From HK1 sp965202735 (lineage in GTDB: Bacteria > Pseudomonadota > Gammaproteobacteria > HK1): 64,000 nucleotides of DNA. Below are positions 51,338 to 60,906 of the stretch, one piece after another. The notes under the pieces are model-generated. The model saw only the letters and a list, made by a program, of their open reading frames with translations, was not told the origin of the DNA and searched no databases. Position 1 is the first letter of the stretch; every line of letters begins with the position of its first letter. The position numbers and the translations under genes are program-made. The stretch covers positions 3,472,001 to 3,536,000 of the forward strand of contig OZ241844.1 in assembly GCA_965202735.1 (NCBI GenBank), read 5' to 3'.

Positions 51338-53769
51338 CCCCGCAGCTTCCCGTTCTGCGGGTCGTAGGGAGACTCCGGAATCACCGTCGCCCGGTGCATC
51401 GTGCCGAGAATGTCCATCTCCACCGTGGCGCCGACCTCCGCGAACTCCGGCCTCACCATCGCCAGCGCCAGCGACTTCCCGATCCGGAACCCGTAGCTCC
51501 CGCCCGTCGCCCGGCCGACGAGCTCCCCGTCGACGAACAGCGGATTGTTGCCGAGCGCGTCGGCGTCGGTGGCGTCGCGCACCTCCAGGGTGACGAGCCG
51601 GTTGGCGAACCCGCGCTCCATCCAGCGCTGCAGCGCGTCGCGGCCGATGAAGTCGCCCTTGTTCGGATGCACGAAGCGGCCGAGCCCGGACTCCAGCGCC
51701 GCGTACTCGATGGAGAGCTCGGTGCCCACCATCCGGTAGGACTTCTCGAACCGCATCGAGTCCATGGCGCGGATCCCGAACGGCGCGATTCCCAGGTCCG
51801 CGCCGGCCTCCATCAGCGCGTCGAAGATGTGGTTCTGGTACTCGACGGGATGGTGCAGCTCCCATCCCAGCTCTCCCACGTAGTTCACCCGCAGGGCGAG
51901 GCACGGGGCGAGCCCCACGTCGATCCACCGGCCGGTCAGCCACGGGAACGCGGCGCTCGACAGGTCCGCATCGGTGACCCGCGCCAGCAGCTCGCGGGAC
52001 TTCGGCCCCGCGACCACCAGCACCCCGAGCTGACTCGTGACGTTCTCGAGCCGCACCGAGCCGTCGCGCGGCATGTGGCGCCGGATCCAGTCGTGATCGA
52101 GGCGCTGGAAGGCGCCGGCGGACACGAGGTAGAAGCTCTCCGCGCCCTCGCGCCAGATGGTGAACTCCGAGAGCACCCCGCCGCGGGTGTTCAGCGCGTG
52201 CGCGAGCCGCACCGGGCCGCTGCGGGCCGGGATGCGGTTTGCCACCAGCCGGTCCAGGAGCGCCTCGGCGCCCGGCCCCGCGAGCCGGCACTTCGCGAAC
52301 GCGGTCATGTCGAGCAGGCCGACGTTCTCCGCCACGTTGCGGCATTCCCGGCCCACGTGCCCGAACCAGCGCGAGCGGCGGAACGACCAGTCGTCCACCG
52401 GCTCCACCCCTTCGGGCGCGAACCAGTTCGCCCGCTCCCAGCCGAGCTTCTGGCCGAACACCGCTCCGAGCGCCTTCAGCCGGTCGTGGCACGGCGCGGT
52501 GCGCAGCGGCCGCGCGGCGGGGCGCTCCTCGTCGGGGTAGTGGATGGTGAAGACGTTGGCGTAGGCCTCCTCGTTCTTCTTCACCAGGTAGGACTTCGTC
52601 GCGTAGTCGCCGAAGCGGCGCGGGTCGACCCCCATCATGTCGATGGTCGGCTCGCCCTCCACGATCCACTCCGCGAGCTGGAAGCCCGCGCCGCCGGCCG
52701 CGGTGATGCCGAAGCTGTGGCCCTCGTTGAGCCAGAAGTTGTCGATGCCCCACGCGGGGCCGATGATCGGGCTGCCGTCCGGGGTGTAGCAGATGGCGCC
52801 GTTGAACACCTGCCTCACCCCCACCTCGCCGAACGCGGGCACGCGGCGGATGGCGGCCTCGATGTGCGGCTCCAGGCGCTCGAGATCCTCCTGGAACAGC
52901 TCGTACTCGCAGTCCTCGGCGGGGCCGTCCACGTAGCACGCGGGGGCGCCGGTCTCGTAGGGGCCGAGAATGAGCCCGCCCCGCTCCTCGCGCAGGTACC
53001 AGGAGCCGTCGGACTCGCGCAGCACCCCCATCTCCGGCAGCCCCGCCGCGTGGCGGGCCTGAATCTCCGGGTGCGGCTCGGTCACGATGTACTGGTGCTG
53101 CACCGGGATGACGGGAACGTCCAGGCCCGCCATCGCGCCGGTGCGGCGGGCGAAGTTCCCGGTCGCGCTGACCACGTGCTCGCACACGATGTCGCCCTTG
53201 TCGGTGTGCACGCGCCACTCGCCGCCGGCGGTCGGGGAGATGCCGGTCACGGTCGTGTTGCGGTGGATCCCGGCCCCCCGGCTGCGGGCGCCGGTCGCGA
53301 GCGCCTGGGTGAGGTCCGCCGGCTGCACGTAGCCGTCTCCGGGATGGCGGATCGCCCCGACCAGGCCGTCGATGCTGCACAGCGGCCAGATCTCCCCGAC
53401 CTGTTCAGGGGTCAGGAACTCGACATCGACCCCGATGGTACGGGCCACCCCCGCGTACTGGCGGTACTCGTCCATCCGGTCGCGGTTCATCGCGAGCCGG
53501 ATGTTGCCGACGAGCCGCAGGCCCGTGCTCTGCCCGGTCTCCTCCTCCAGCGTGCGGTACAGCTCCACCGAGTACCTGTGGATCTGGCCGACGGAGTAGC
53601 TCATGTTGAACAGCGGCAGCAGCCCCGCCGCGTGCCAGGTCGACCCCGAGGTCAGATCCCGGCGCTCCACCAGCACCGTGTCGGACCATCCCTTCTTCGC
53701 GAGGTGGTAGAGGGTGCTCACCCCGACCACGCCACCGCCGATGACCACGACGCGAGCGTGCGATTTCAT
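51334..53769 (-). CDS. Dimethylglycine/sarcosine dehydrogenase-like flavoprotein with GcvT domain
   Basis: The 811-residue protein has an N-terminal FAD oxidoreductase (VVVIGGGVVGVSTLYHL at the start, then SGSTWHAAGL, whose His binds FAD covalently in DMGDH and SARDH) and C-terminal GCV_T domains (about 430-800; NYVGELGWELHHPVEYQNH, GIAPFGIRAMDSMRFEKSY). It oxidises N-methyl groups and passes the one-carbon unit to tetrahydrofolate. ATG 53769 follows GGAGGGATCGGA. It is coupled with the Rieske oxygenase (GTGA), which would supply demethylated substrate. Confidence 0.93.
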   Translation of the reverse strand: MKSHARVVVIGGGVVGVSTLYHLAKKGWSDTVLVERRDLTSGSTWHAAGLLPLFNMSYSVGQIHRYSVELYRTLEEETGQSTGLRLVGNIRLAMNRDRMDEYRQYAGVARTIGVDVEFLTPEQVGEIWPLCSIDGLVGAIRHPGDGYVQPADLTQALATGARSRGAGIHRNTTVTGISPTAGGEWRVHTDKGDIVCEHVVSATGNFARRTGAMAGLDVPVIPVQHQYIVTEPHPEIQARHAAGLPEMGVLRESDGSWYLREERGGLILGPYETGAPACYVDGPAEDCEYELFQEDLERLEPHIEAAIRRVPAFGEVGVRQVFNGAICYTPDGSPIIGPAWGIDNFWLNEGHSFGITAAGGAGFQLAEWIVEGEPTIDMMGVDPRRFGDYATKSYLVKKNEEAYANVFTIHYPDEERPAARPLRTAPCHDRLKALGAVFGQKLGWERANWFAPEGVEPVDDWSFRRSRWFGHVGRECRNVAENVGLLDMTAFAKCRLAGPGAEALLDRLVANRIPARSGPVRLAHALNTRGGVLSEFTIWREGAESFYLVSAGAFQRLDHDWIRRHMPRDGSVRLENVTSQLGVLVVAGPKSRELLARVTDADLSSAAFPWLTGRWIDVGLAPCLALRVNYVGELGWELHHPVEYQNHIFDALMEAGADLGIAPFGIRAMDSMRFEKSYRMVGTELSIEYAALESGLGRFVHPNKGDFIGRDALQRWMERGFANRLVTLEVRDATDADALGNNPLFVDGELVGRATGGSYGFRIGKSLALAMVRPEFAEVGATVEMDILGTMHRATVIPESPYDPQNGKLRG

Positions 53770-54097
53770 GTCCGATCCCTCCGGCGGATGCGCGGCTTCG
53801 CGCCGAAGTCTAATCCAGCGGGCCGGCGGCAACGAGCGCCGCCCCCGGCGCGGCGGCGCTGTCGAGTCCGGGCCGGGTGAGGTGCGGCACGGATGCAGCC
53901 CGCCCCCGGGGCTCTCCGGAAGTCGTGACGAGCGGTTCATCACACGCTCGAACAGGGTCTTCGATGCTGAAAGACCACCGATCGCCGTGCGATCCTCCGG
54001 TCGGGCGGCCGGCGACCGCGACTTCTGAATGGTCCTGGGTCCGCCCGGGCGCAGTTGCGCTTACCATTGCGGTACGGAAATCCCGACCGGCGGGGCC
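53770..54097. other. Divergent intergenic region with a family A repeat
   Basis: The region between the flavoprotein gene (minus) and gph (plus) is mostly family A copy 4 (53909-54035). No gene is seen. Both promoters must lie here. Confidence 0.55.
53909..54035 (+). repeat. Interspersed repeat family A, copy 4
   Basis: Begins GGGCTCTCCGGAAGTCGTGA and ends CGCGACTTCTGAATGGTCC. Inside it reads GTCTTCGATGCTGAAAGACC, matching copies 2 and 5 on their other strand. Confidence 0.85.
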
Positions 54098-54904
54098 ATG
54101 CACACACCGTCCTTCGAGACCGCCGCATCAGCGCATGACGATCACGAGCCGATGGCTCGCGGACCGGCCGCCCGGGCCCGCCCGCTCGGCGCGCCGCCGC
54201 CTCGCCTCGTCGCCCTCGACCTCGACGGCACCCTCGTCGACTCGGCCCCCGACATCGCGTGGTGCATCGACCGGACGATGCCGCGGTTCGGCATTCCGCC
54301 GCGCGGCGAGGCGCTGGTGCGGCGGTGGGTCGGCAACGGCGTCGAGCGGCTCGTCGAGCGCGCCCTGACCGGCGGGACGGAGGCCCGGGCGGAGCCCGCG
54401 CTGCTGCGCGCGGCCTGCGGCGCGTTCCTGGACCTGTACGCGAGGCACGGGCGCGACCGCAGCCGGGTCTATCCGGGGGTGCGGGACGGGCTCGCGGCCC
54501 TGCGCGCGCACGGTGCGGCCCTCGCCTGCGTCACCAACAAGCCCCATGCCCCGGCCGTCGGCCTGCTCGCCCACCTCGCGCTCCTCGACGCCTTCGAGCT
54601 GGTGGTCGGCGGCGACTCGCTGGCGCGGCGCAAGCCCGACCCGCTGCCGCTGCTCCACGCCTGCTCGGAGCTCCGCGCGGCGGTCGGGGACACGGTATTC
54701 GTCGGCGACTCGATCAACGACGTGCAGGCGGCCCGCGCCGCCGGAATGCGCGTCGCCTGCGTGAGCTACGGCTACAACCACGGGCGGGACGTCGCCGAGG
54801 CCGCTCCCGACGCGGTCATCGACTCGCTCGCGGAGCTCGCCCCGCTCTGCTTCGGCGCGCCCGGGCCCCGGCCCCGCCCGGATGAACGCGAGGACCCGCG
54901 ATGA
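54098..54904 (+). CDS. gph: Phosphoglycolate phosphatase-like HAD hydrolase
   Basis: The 268-residue protein has the HAD motifs LDLDGTLVDSAPDI (nucleophile and acid Asp), a small cap with FGIPPRGEALVRRWVGNG, CVTNKPH, KPDPLPLLHA and VFVGDSINDVQAARAAG. This pattern is that of Gph, which dephosphorylates 2-phosphoglycolate. The coupling with rpe (ATGA at 54901-54904) is the classical proteobacterial gph-rpe pair. I start at ATG 54098; 54152 is a shorter option that still keeps the whole fold. Confidence 0.92.
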   Translation: MHTPSFETAASAHDDHEPMARGPAARARPLGAPPPRLVALDLDGTLVDSAPDIAWCIDRTMPRFGIPPRGEALVRRWVGNGVERLVERALTGGTEARAEPALLRAACGAFLDLYARHGRDRSRVYPGVRDGLAALRAHGAALACVTNKPHAPAVGLLAHLALLDAFELVVGGDSLARRKPDPLPLLHACSELRAAVGDTVFVGDSINDVQAARAAGMRVACVSYGYNHGRDVAEAAPDAVIDSLAELAPLCFGAPGPRPRPDEREDPR

Positions 54905-55587
54905 ACGAGCCGTGGATCGCACCGTCGATCCTGTCGGCGGACTTCGCCCGCCTCGGCGAGGAGGTGGACGCGGTGCTCGCCGCCGGCGCCGACCTCGTCC
55001 ACTTCGACGTGATGGACAACCACTACGTCCCGAACCTGACGTTCGGTCCGCTCGTGTGCAGGGCGCTGCGCGAGCACGGCGTGACCGCGGACATCGACGT
55101 GCACCTGATGGTGAAGCCGGTCGACCGCATCATCCCGGACTTCGCGGCGGCGGGCGCCACCTGGATCACGTTCCACCCGGAGGCGACCGAGCACATCGAC
55201 CGTTCGCTCGGGCTCGTGCGCGGCCACGGCTGCCGGTGCGGCCTGGCGCTGAACCCGGCGACGCCGCTCGGCGCGCTCGACCATGTGCTCGACCAGCTCG
55301 ACATGGTGCTGCTCATGTCGGTGAACCCGGGCTTCGGCGGGCAGTCCTTCATCCCGTACGTCCTGGACAAGGTGCGGGCGGTGCGCCGGCGCATCGACGA
55401 CACCGGCAGACCGATCCGGCTGGAGGTCGACGGCGGGGTCAACGCCGGCAACATCGGCGCCGTCGCCGAGGCCGGCGCGGACACCTTCGTCGCCGGATCG
55501 GCGATCTTCGGCGCCGGCGACTACGCCGGGGCCATCGCCCGGATGCGCGCCCGCCTCGCCGGCGTCCGCCGGGCGGCCCGCACCTGA
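54901..55587 (+). CDS. rpe: Ribulose-phosphate 3-epimerase
   Basis: The 228-residue TIM-barrel enzyme has IAPSILSADFARLGEEV, VHFDVMDNHYVPNLTFGP, DVHLMVKPVDRIIP, VLLMSVNPGFGGQ and EVDGGVNAGNIG, the full Rpe signature with its metal His and Asp residues. It interconverts ribulose-5-phosphate and xylulose-5-phosphate. It overlaps gph by ATGA. Confidence 0.97.
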   Translation: MNEPWIAPSILSADFARLGEEVDAVLAAGADLVHFDVMDNHYVPNLTFGPLVCRALREHGVTADIDVHLMVKPVDRIIPDFAAAGATWITFHPEATEHIDRSLGLVRGHGCRCGLALNPATPLGALDHVLDQLDMVLLMSVNPGFGGQSFIPYVLDKVRAVRRRIDDTGRPIRLEVDGGVNAGNIGAVAEAGADTFVAGSAIFGAGDYAGAIARMRARLAGVRRAART

Positions 55588-55878
55588 TGGTCCCGCCGCG
55601 CGCCGGCCTCGATGCGGGCGCCCGGCCCGAACGGCGCCGGTCGGGGACGGCTCGACGATATCGGCGGAAGACGGCTCGACGAGGCCGCCCGGAGAATGCC
55701 GGCGCCGGACGGATACGTGGAGAAAGGCCCCGGCCCGGGTTCCCCGGCGTGGCGCGCGCGGGCACTTGCGGGTCGCGGTGGTGTCAGACGCATGCCGGTG
55801 ACGTTCCGATACTCGATCCGGGTCCGGCGGGGACCCGGCGCCTTCGCCACCGGGATGAGGACGGCATGAGGCACTGCG
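55588..55878. other. Intergenic region before the second mttB-like gene
   Basis: No gene is visible in these 290 bases. The composition is like that of other gaps and I see no repeat-family copy. Confidence 0.5.
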
Positions 55879-57429
55879 ATGAGCGGTGAGCGACGGGGCC
55901 GGAGCCGGGCCCGCGGGGGCGGCCGGGCGGCACGCCGGGCGGCGCGCGCCGAGGCGCGCCCGGCCGTCGTGCCCTACGTCACGCGCCGGGTGCCGGTCTA
56001 CGACGTGATGTCCGCCGAGGGCCTGGAGCTCATCGAGCACAACGCGGAGACGATCCTGGAGGAGGTCGGCGTCGAGTTCCGGGACGACCCCGAGGCGCTC
56101 GCGCTGTGGCGCGGCGCCGGGGCCGACGTCGACGGGGAGCGCGTCAGGATCCCCCGCGGCCTCGCCCGCAAGCTCGTGGCCGACTCGGCGCCGGCGGAGT
56201 TCGTGCAGCACGCGCGCAACCCCGAGCGCAGCGTGCGCATCGGCGGCCCGCACATGGTGTTCGCCCCCGCCTACGGCCCGCCGTTCATCCGCAGCCTCGA
56301 CGAGGGCCGGCGCTACGCGACCATCGAGGACTTCCGCAACTTCGTGAAGCTCACGTGGCTCTCGCCCGGCCTGCACCACGCCGGAGGCACGCTCTGCGAG
56401 CCGGTCGACCTCCCGGTCAACAAGCGCCACCTCGACATGGTGTACAGCCATCTCCGCTACTCGGACAAGCCGTTCATGGGCTCGGTCACCGCCCCCGAGC
56501 GCGCCGAGGACACCGTCTCGATGGCGAGGATCGTCTTCGGCGACGCGTTCGTGGACGCGAACGCGGTGGTGACCAGCCTGATCAACGCCAACTCGCCGCT
56601 CGTGTGGGACGCGACGATGCTCGGCGCGCTCAAGGTCTACGCCCGCCACAACCAGGCCACGGTGGTATCGCCGTTCTGCATCGCCGGCGCGATGTCGCCG
56701 GTGACCATCGCCGCCACCTGCGCCCAGCTCTGCGCCGAGGCGCTGTCGGGGATGGCGTTCGCCCAGCTCGTGCGTCCCGGCGCGCCGGTCATCTTCGGGA
56801 CGTTCTCGAGCTCGATGTCGATGCAGTCGGGCGCGCCGACCTTCGGCACCCCGGAGCCGCAGCTCGTGCTCAACGTCATCGGCTCGCTGGCGCGCCGCCT
56901 CGGGGTGCCGTTCCGCAGCGGCGGCGGCCTGTGCGCATCCAAGCTGCCCGACGCCCAGGCCGCGTTCGAGGCCGCGAACACCCTCCAGCACGCCATGCTC
57001 GCGGGGGTGAACTTCATGCTGCACGTCGCCGGCTGGCTCGAAGGCGGGCTCGCGATGGGGTACGAGAAGTTCGTGATGGACGCCGACCAGGCGCGGATGA
57101 TGCAGGTGTTCCTCGACGGCATCGACCTCTCCGAGAACGGCCAGGGGCTCGACGCCATCCGCGAGGTCGGCCCCGGGAGCCACTTCCTCGGCTCCGCCCA
57201 TACCCGCGCGAACTTCGAGAGCGCGTTCTACCGCTCGCCGGTCACCGACAACAACAGCTTCGAGCAGTGGGAGTCCGAAGGCGGGCTCGACTGCGCCGCG
57301 CGGGCCAACCGCCTGTGGAAGGAGATGCTCGCGGGCTACGAGGCGCCGCCGATCGACGAGGGCGTCGACGAGGCGCTGCGGGAGTTCATCGACCGGCGCA
57401 AGGCGGCTCAGCCGGACATGAGCTACTGA
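55879..57429 (+). CDS. MttB-family (COG5598) methyltransferase, second copy
   Basis: The 516-residue protein starts with an Arg-rich segment, then shows NAETILEEVGVEFRDDPEAL, YSDKPFMGSVTAPERAEDT, NSPLVWDATMLGALKVYARH and GGGLCASKLPDAQAAFEAAN, as in non-pyrrolysine MttB proteins. The frame contains no amber codon. It is only distantly similar to the copy at 32781-34337, so the two probably act on different methylated amines. A truncated M24-like frame follows 20 bases downstream. Methyl transfer to a corrinoid protein is the family expectation; the partner is not in the window. Confidence 0.88.
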   Translation: MSGERRGRSRARGGGRAARRAARAEARPAVVPYVTRRVPVYDVMSAEGLELIEHNAETILEEVGVEFRDDPEALALWRGAGADVDGERVRIPRGLARKLVADSAPAEFVQHARNPERSVRIGGPHMVFAPAYGPPFIRSLDEGRRYATIEDFRNFVKLTWLSPGLHHAGGTLCEPVDLPVNKRHLDMVYSHLRYSDKPFMGSVTAPERAEDTVSMARIVFGDAFVDANAVVTSLINANSPLVWDATMLGALKVYARHNQATVVSPFCIAGAMSPVTIAATCAQLCAEALSGMAFAQLVRPGAPVIFGTFSSSMSMQSGAPTFGTPEPQLVLNVIGSLARRLGVPFRSGGGLCASKLPDAQAAFEAANTLQHAMLAGVNFMLHVAGWLEGGLAMGYEKFVMDADQARMMQVFLDGIDLSENGQGLDAIREVGPGSHFLGSAHTRANFESAFYRSPVTDNNSFEQWESEGGLDCAARANRLWKEMLAGYEAPPIDEGVDEALREFIDRRKAAQPDMSY

Positions 57430-57449
57430 AGCCCGGAAGCGCCCTCACC

Positions 57450-57841
57450 ATGATCGATCGCACCACCATGCACGTCGGGCCGCTCGGCGCCGCCATCGAT
57501 GTCCTTCGCGCCGAGGCGCTTTCGGCGACGGCCTCGTCGGCGTTCATCGTCCGTCAGCTCGAGCTGAACAACCTCGTCGCCAACAGCTTCCTGGAGCGCA
57601 TCCGTCCCTATCCGGACGACGCCGACCCGGCCGAGGTCGCGGTCGGCCTGATCGCCGATCTGGGGTGGGAGGCGAGGCGCTTCGCGATCGACGAACGCGG
57701 CTGGTTCCTGCCGATCGCCATCTACTGGCGCTGCGCGTCCACGGCAGGTTCACCGTCGGGGCCAGCGAAACGGCCATCGTCACGGAAGACGGCTGCCGCC
57801 CGCTGTCCCGGATAGCGAGAGGGCTGCTCGAAGTCCATTGA
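57450..57841 (+). pseudogene. Frameshifted gene fragment with M24-peptidase-like C-terminus
   Basis: From ATG 57450 the first frame reads well to about FLPIAIYW (57729), then becomes unlike coding sequence before a stop at 57815. Another frame then reads ALRVHGRFTVGASETAIVTE and DGCRPLSRIARGLLEVH up to 57841, which resembles the end of M24 creatinase/aminopeptidase-fold proteins (G-x-x-E-T-x-x-V-T-x-x-G). A one-base change near 57731 would join them into about 130 residues, still much shorter than a full M24 protein. It is probably a decayed gene end. Confidence 0.55.
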
Positions 57842-57857
57842 AGCCCTGCCGCCGGCA

Positions 57858-57987
57858 GGACCATTCAAAAGTCGGGGTCGCCGGCCGCCAAGCCGGACTA
57901 TCGCACGGCGATCGGTGGTCTTTCAGCATCGAAGACCCCCGTTCGAACGTGTGATGAACCGCTCGTCACGACTTCCGGAGAGCCCTG
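57858..57987 (-). repeat. Interspersed repeat family A, copy 5 (inverted)
   Basis: On the minus strand it starts with GGAAGTCGTGACGAGCGG after GGGCTCTCC and ends GACTTTTGAATGGTCC. It lies between the M24-like fragment and the end of maeB. Most of its bases match copy 2. Confidence 0.85.
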
Positions 57988-58051
57988 CTGCTGCCGGCTC
58001 GGCCCCGGCGGCGGCCGGGGTGCGTGACGGGCCCGGCATCGAGTCCCCGGC

Positions 58052-58996
58052 TCAGACGTCCGTTCCGCGGACCGCATCCGCCTGCGCGACCGCGAGCGCG
58101 GTCATGTTCACGATGCCGCGCACCGTGATGGTCTGGGTGACCACGTGCGCGGCGCGCGCGGCTCCGATGAGGATGGGCCCGATGGAGACCCCGCCGCCGA
58201 GGCCGCGGAGCAGGTTGTGGGCGATGTTCGCGGCCTCGACGTTGGGCATCACCAGCAGGTTCGCCTGCCCCCGCAGGCGGCTGTCCGGCAGCAGCCGGGT
58301 GCGGACCGGCTCCGAGAGCGCGGCGTCGGCGTGCATCTCGCCGTCGACCTCCAGACCGGGCGCGGCGTCGTGGAGCATTCTCGTGGCGCGGCGCATGCGC
58401 CCGGCGGTGGGAGAGTCGTGCGTGCCGAAGTTCGAGCGCGACAGGAGCGCCACCTTCGGCTCCATCCCGAAGGCGCGGATCTCGGTGCAGGCGAGCAGCG
58501 TCATCTCCACGATCTCCTCGGCGCTCGGCTCCGGCGTGATGTGGGTGTCGCAGATGAAGAACGTGCCGCTCGGGAGGATGTGGGCCGACATCGTCGAGAG
58601 GTCCCGCACCCCCTCGCGGGGGCCGACGAGGCCGCGCACGTAGCGCAGGTGTCCGTGGAAGGCGCCGACCGTGCCGCACAGCATCGCGTCGGCGTCTCCG
58701 AGCCGCAGCGCGAGCGCCGCCACCGCGGTGCCCCGCGACCGCACGACGTGCTTGGCCTCGTCGGGCGAGACCCCGCTGCGGCCCATGACCCGGTGGTACT
58801 CGCTCCAGTAGGTGCGGAAGCGGGCGTCGTCGAGGATGTTCACGAGGTCGAAGTCGCGCTCGGGCGCCAGGTCCAGGCCCAGCGACTCGATCCGCGACAG
58901 GATCACCTCGGGCCGGCCGACGAGGATCGGCCGGGCGAGCCCCTGGGCGACGGCCTGCCGCACCGCCTGGAGCACCCGCCGCTCCTCCCCCTCTCC
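58052..58996 (-). pseudogene. maeB: maeB, C-terminal phosphotransacetylase-like part (split by IS)
   Basis: This is the 3' part of the malic enzyme gene begun at 62483. Read from 58996 it continues GEGEERRVLQAVRQAVAQGL and covers the PTA-like domain (ARPILVGRPEVILSRIESLG, GHLRYVRGLVGPREGVRDL, VMPNVEAANIAHNLLRGLGG). In MaeB this domain regulates or stabilises the enzyme by binding acetyl-CoA. An ATG at 58975 could start a separate 307-residue piece. With the IS removed it joins the N-part in frame to give 760 residues, normal for MaeB. Confidence 0.92.
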
Positions 58997-59092
58997 GTAG
59001 ATGACGCAGGGCTAATTCGTTCTATGAGCATTTGCGTTCTGTGACAGTGGGTTGACGGTGATACTGGACTTCCCCGCCACGATTCGATATAC

Positions 59093-60906
59093 ATGCCGCG
59101 AGGCATCCGTGGGGACGGGGAAGCGGTGGCGGCTCTCTCGGAGGTGGCGGTCGACATCGTGGCGGCGGCGCACGAGGCCCGCTTCCGCGACCTGATGCAG
59201 GCGCACCACTATCTCGGTGCGGTGCCGGGGATGGGCGAGACGGTGCGCTATGTCGCGCACCATCACGGTCGATGGCTGGCGCTTGTGGTGTTCTCGGCGC
59301 CGGCACTGAAGTGCGGCGCGCGCGACCGCTGGATTGGCTGGGACTGTGGCGTCCAGTTCAGCCGCCTGCCTCTGGTGACCAACAACGCGCGCTTCCTGCT
59401 TCTGCCCGGCGGCCCGCCCAACCTCGGCTCGCGGGTGCTGTCGCTGTGCACGCGCCGTCTGGTGCGCGACTGGCCGGCCCGGTTTGGCCACGAGGTGCTG
59501 CTCGCGGAGACGTTCGTCGACCCCGAGCTGTTCCGGGGCACGGTCTACCGCGCGGCCAACTGGGTCGAGGTCGGGCGCACTCGCGGCTTCGCCCGCAGCG
59601 GGGCCGGCTACCGCGCGCACGCCCGCCCCAAGCTCGTGTTCCTTCACCCCCTGCGTCGGGACGCGCGAGCCCGGCTGCGCGCCGCCGACCTCGACCCCCG
59701 CCTGCGACATGGAGTGGCGAAGATGACGCTCACCGCCGAACAGATGCGCGCCCTGCCCGAGTGCTTCCAGAACATCCACGACCCCCGCCGCCGCCAGGGC
59801 CGGCGCCATGCCCTGCCCACGGTGCTGGCGCTCGCCGCCGCCGCGACGCTGTGCGGGATGCGCGGCTACAAGGCGATTGACGAATGGGTCCATGACCTCA
59901 GCCCCAAGGTGCTGGAGCGCTTCCGCGTGCGCCGCCGCGATGGCCGATACCGCCCGCCCAGCCTGTCGGCGATGCGCAGCCTCCTGGTGCGCATCGACCC
60001 GGCCCAGCTCGACGCCGCGCTGAGAGCTTGGCAACAGACCCACGGCTCGGGCGACAGCGCACTGGCCATCGACGGCAAGACCCTGCGCGGCGCCATCGAT
60101 GACAAGGGCAAACAGACGCATGTGCTCGGCATCATCGGCCACGACACCCAGGCGCCCTGGGGGCAAAAAAAGTCGGCATGAGGCCCGACGCCGACGAAGG
60201 AGAGAAACGCACCAACGAGGTCGGCACCGTCCTGCCCCTGCTCGAGACCCTGCCCGACATCGCCGGGCGCACCGTCACCGCCGATGCCCTGCTCACCCAG
60301 CGCACGCTGGCCTCCTACCTGCTCGGTCGCGGCGCGCACTACCTGTTCGCCGTAAAGGGCAACCACAAGACCCTGCTCAGCGATATCCGCCTCACTCTCG
60401 ACCCGGACATCGCCCGACGCGCGCCGGACTTCGAGGACCACACCCCCAAGCCCGAGCACGGGCGCCGCGAGCGCCGCTCCCTCTGGGTCTGCGACACACT
60501 CAACGACTCTCTCGACTTCCCCGGCGTCGCACAGGTCTTCGCCGTGCGCCGCGAATCCGTCGCGGTCAAGTCCGGCAAACACCGTTGCGACACCGCCTAC
60601 GGCATCACCAGCCTGACCTCCGGGGCCGCACCGCCGCACCGCCTGCTCGCCCTCCAGCGCGGACACTGGACCATCGAGGCGACCCACCACATCCTCGACT
60701 GGAGCTTCGACGAGGACCGCAGCCGTATCCGCTCGGGCCACGGACCAGAGAACATGACCCGGCTGCGACGCTTCGCCATCGGCCTCATCAAGGCGCGCGG
60801 GCTCGCCGTCGCCGAGACCATGCGCACTCTCGCCAGGAACCCGAGGCGGCTGCTCGACTGGCTCAAGATGACCGACAACGCCGCCCCCGCACCGGCTCCC
60901 GGCTGA
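59093..60906 (+). CDS. DruA(DUF4338)-ISAs1 fusion transposase with -1 frameshift
   Basis: Residues about 25-190 match the DUF4338/DruA family (AHHYLGAVPGMGETVRYV, RDRWIGWDCG, TNNARFLLLPGG, LLAETFVDPELFRGTVYRAANW). From about 210 it is an ISAs1 transposase (HDPRRRQGRRHALPTVLAL, ALAIDGKTLRGAI, then FAVKGNHKTLLSDI and ATHHILDWSFDEDRSRIRSG). The first frame stops at 60179-60181. The second (from 60178) is the -1 frame. The slippery heptamer A-AAA-AAG at 60166-60172 is in exact phase, so about 604 residues would result from -1 slippage. DruA proteins are known alone in the Druantia phage-defence system; here the domain is joined to a transposase. Confidence 0.9.
60166..60172 (+). promoter_or_regulatory. 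Programmed -1 frameshift heptamer A AAA AAG
   Basis: The codons in the first frame are CAA-AAA-AAG, so tRNAs on AAA and AAG can slip back one base onto AAA-AAA. After slippage the text reads QKKVGMRPDADEGEK, which fits the GQK-x-V-x-x-K-S-N-E junction of ISAs1 transposases. The zero-frame stop is three codons later. Confidence 0.85.

Noticed and set aside
50075..53380. A single 1,101-codon frame joining the Rieske oxygenase to upstream sequence
   Set aside because: Only the part from GTG 51337 is Rieske sequence; the rest is the wrong frame of the flavoprotein gene, which is fully explained by 51334-53769.
59093..60181. A Druantia phage-defence locus because of the DruA domain
   Set aside because: No druB-E genes are present; the domain is fused to an ISAs1 transposase inside an element with inverted ends and a target duplication.
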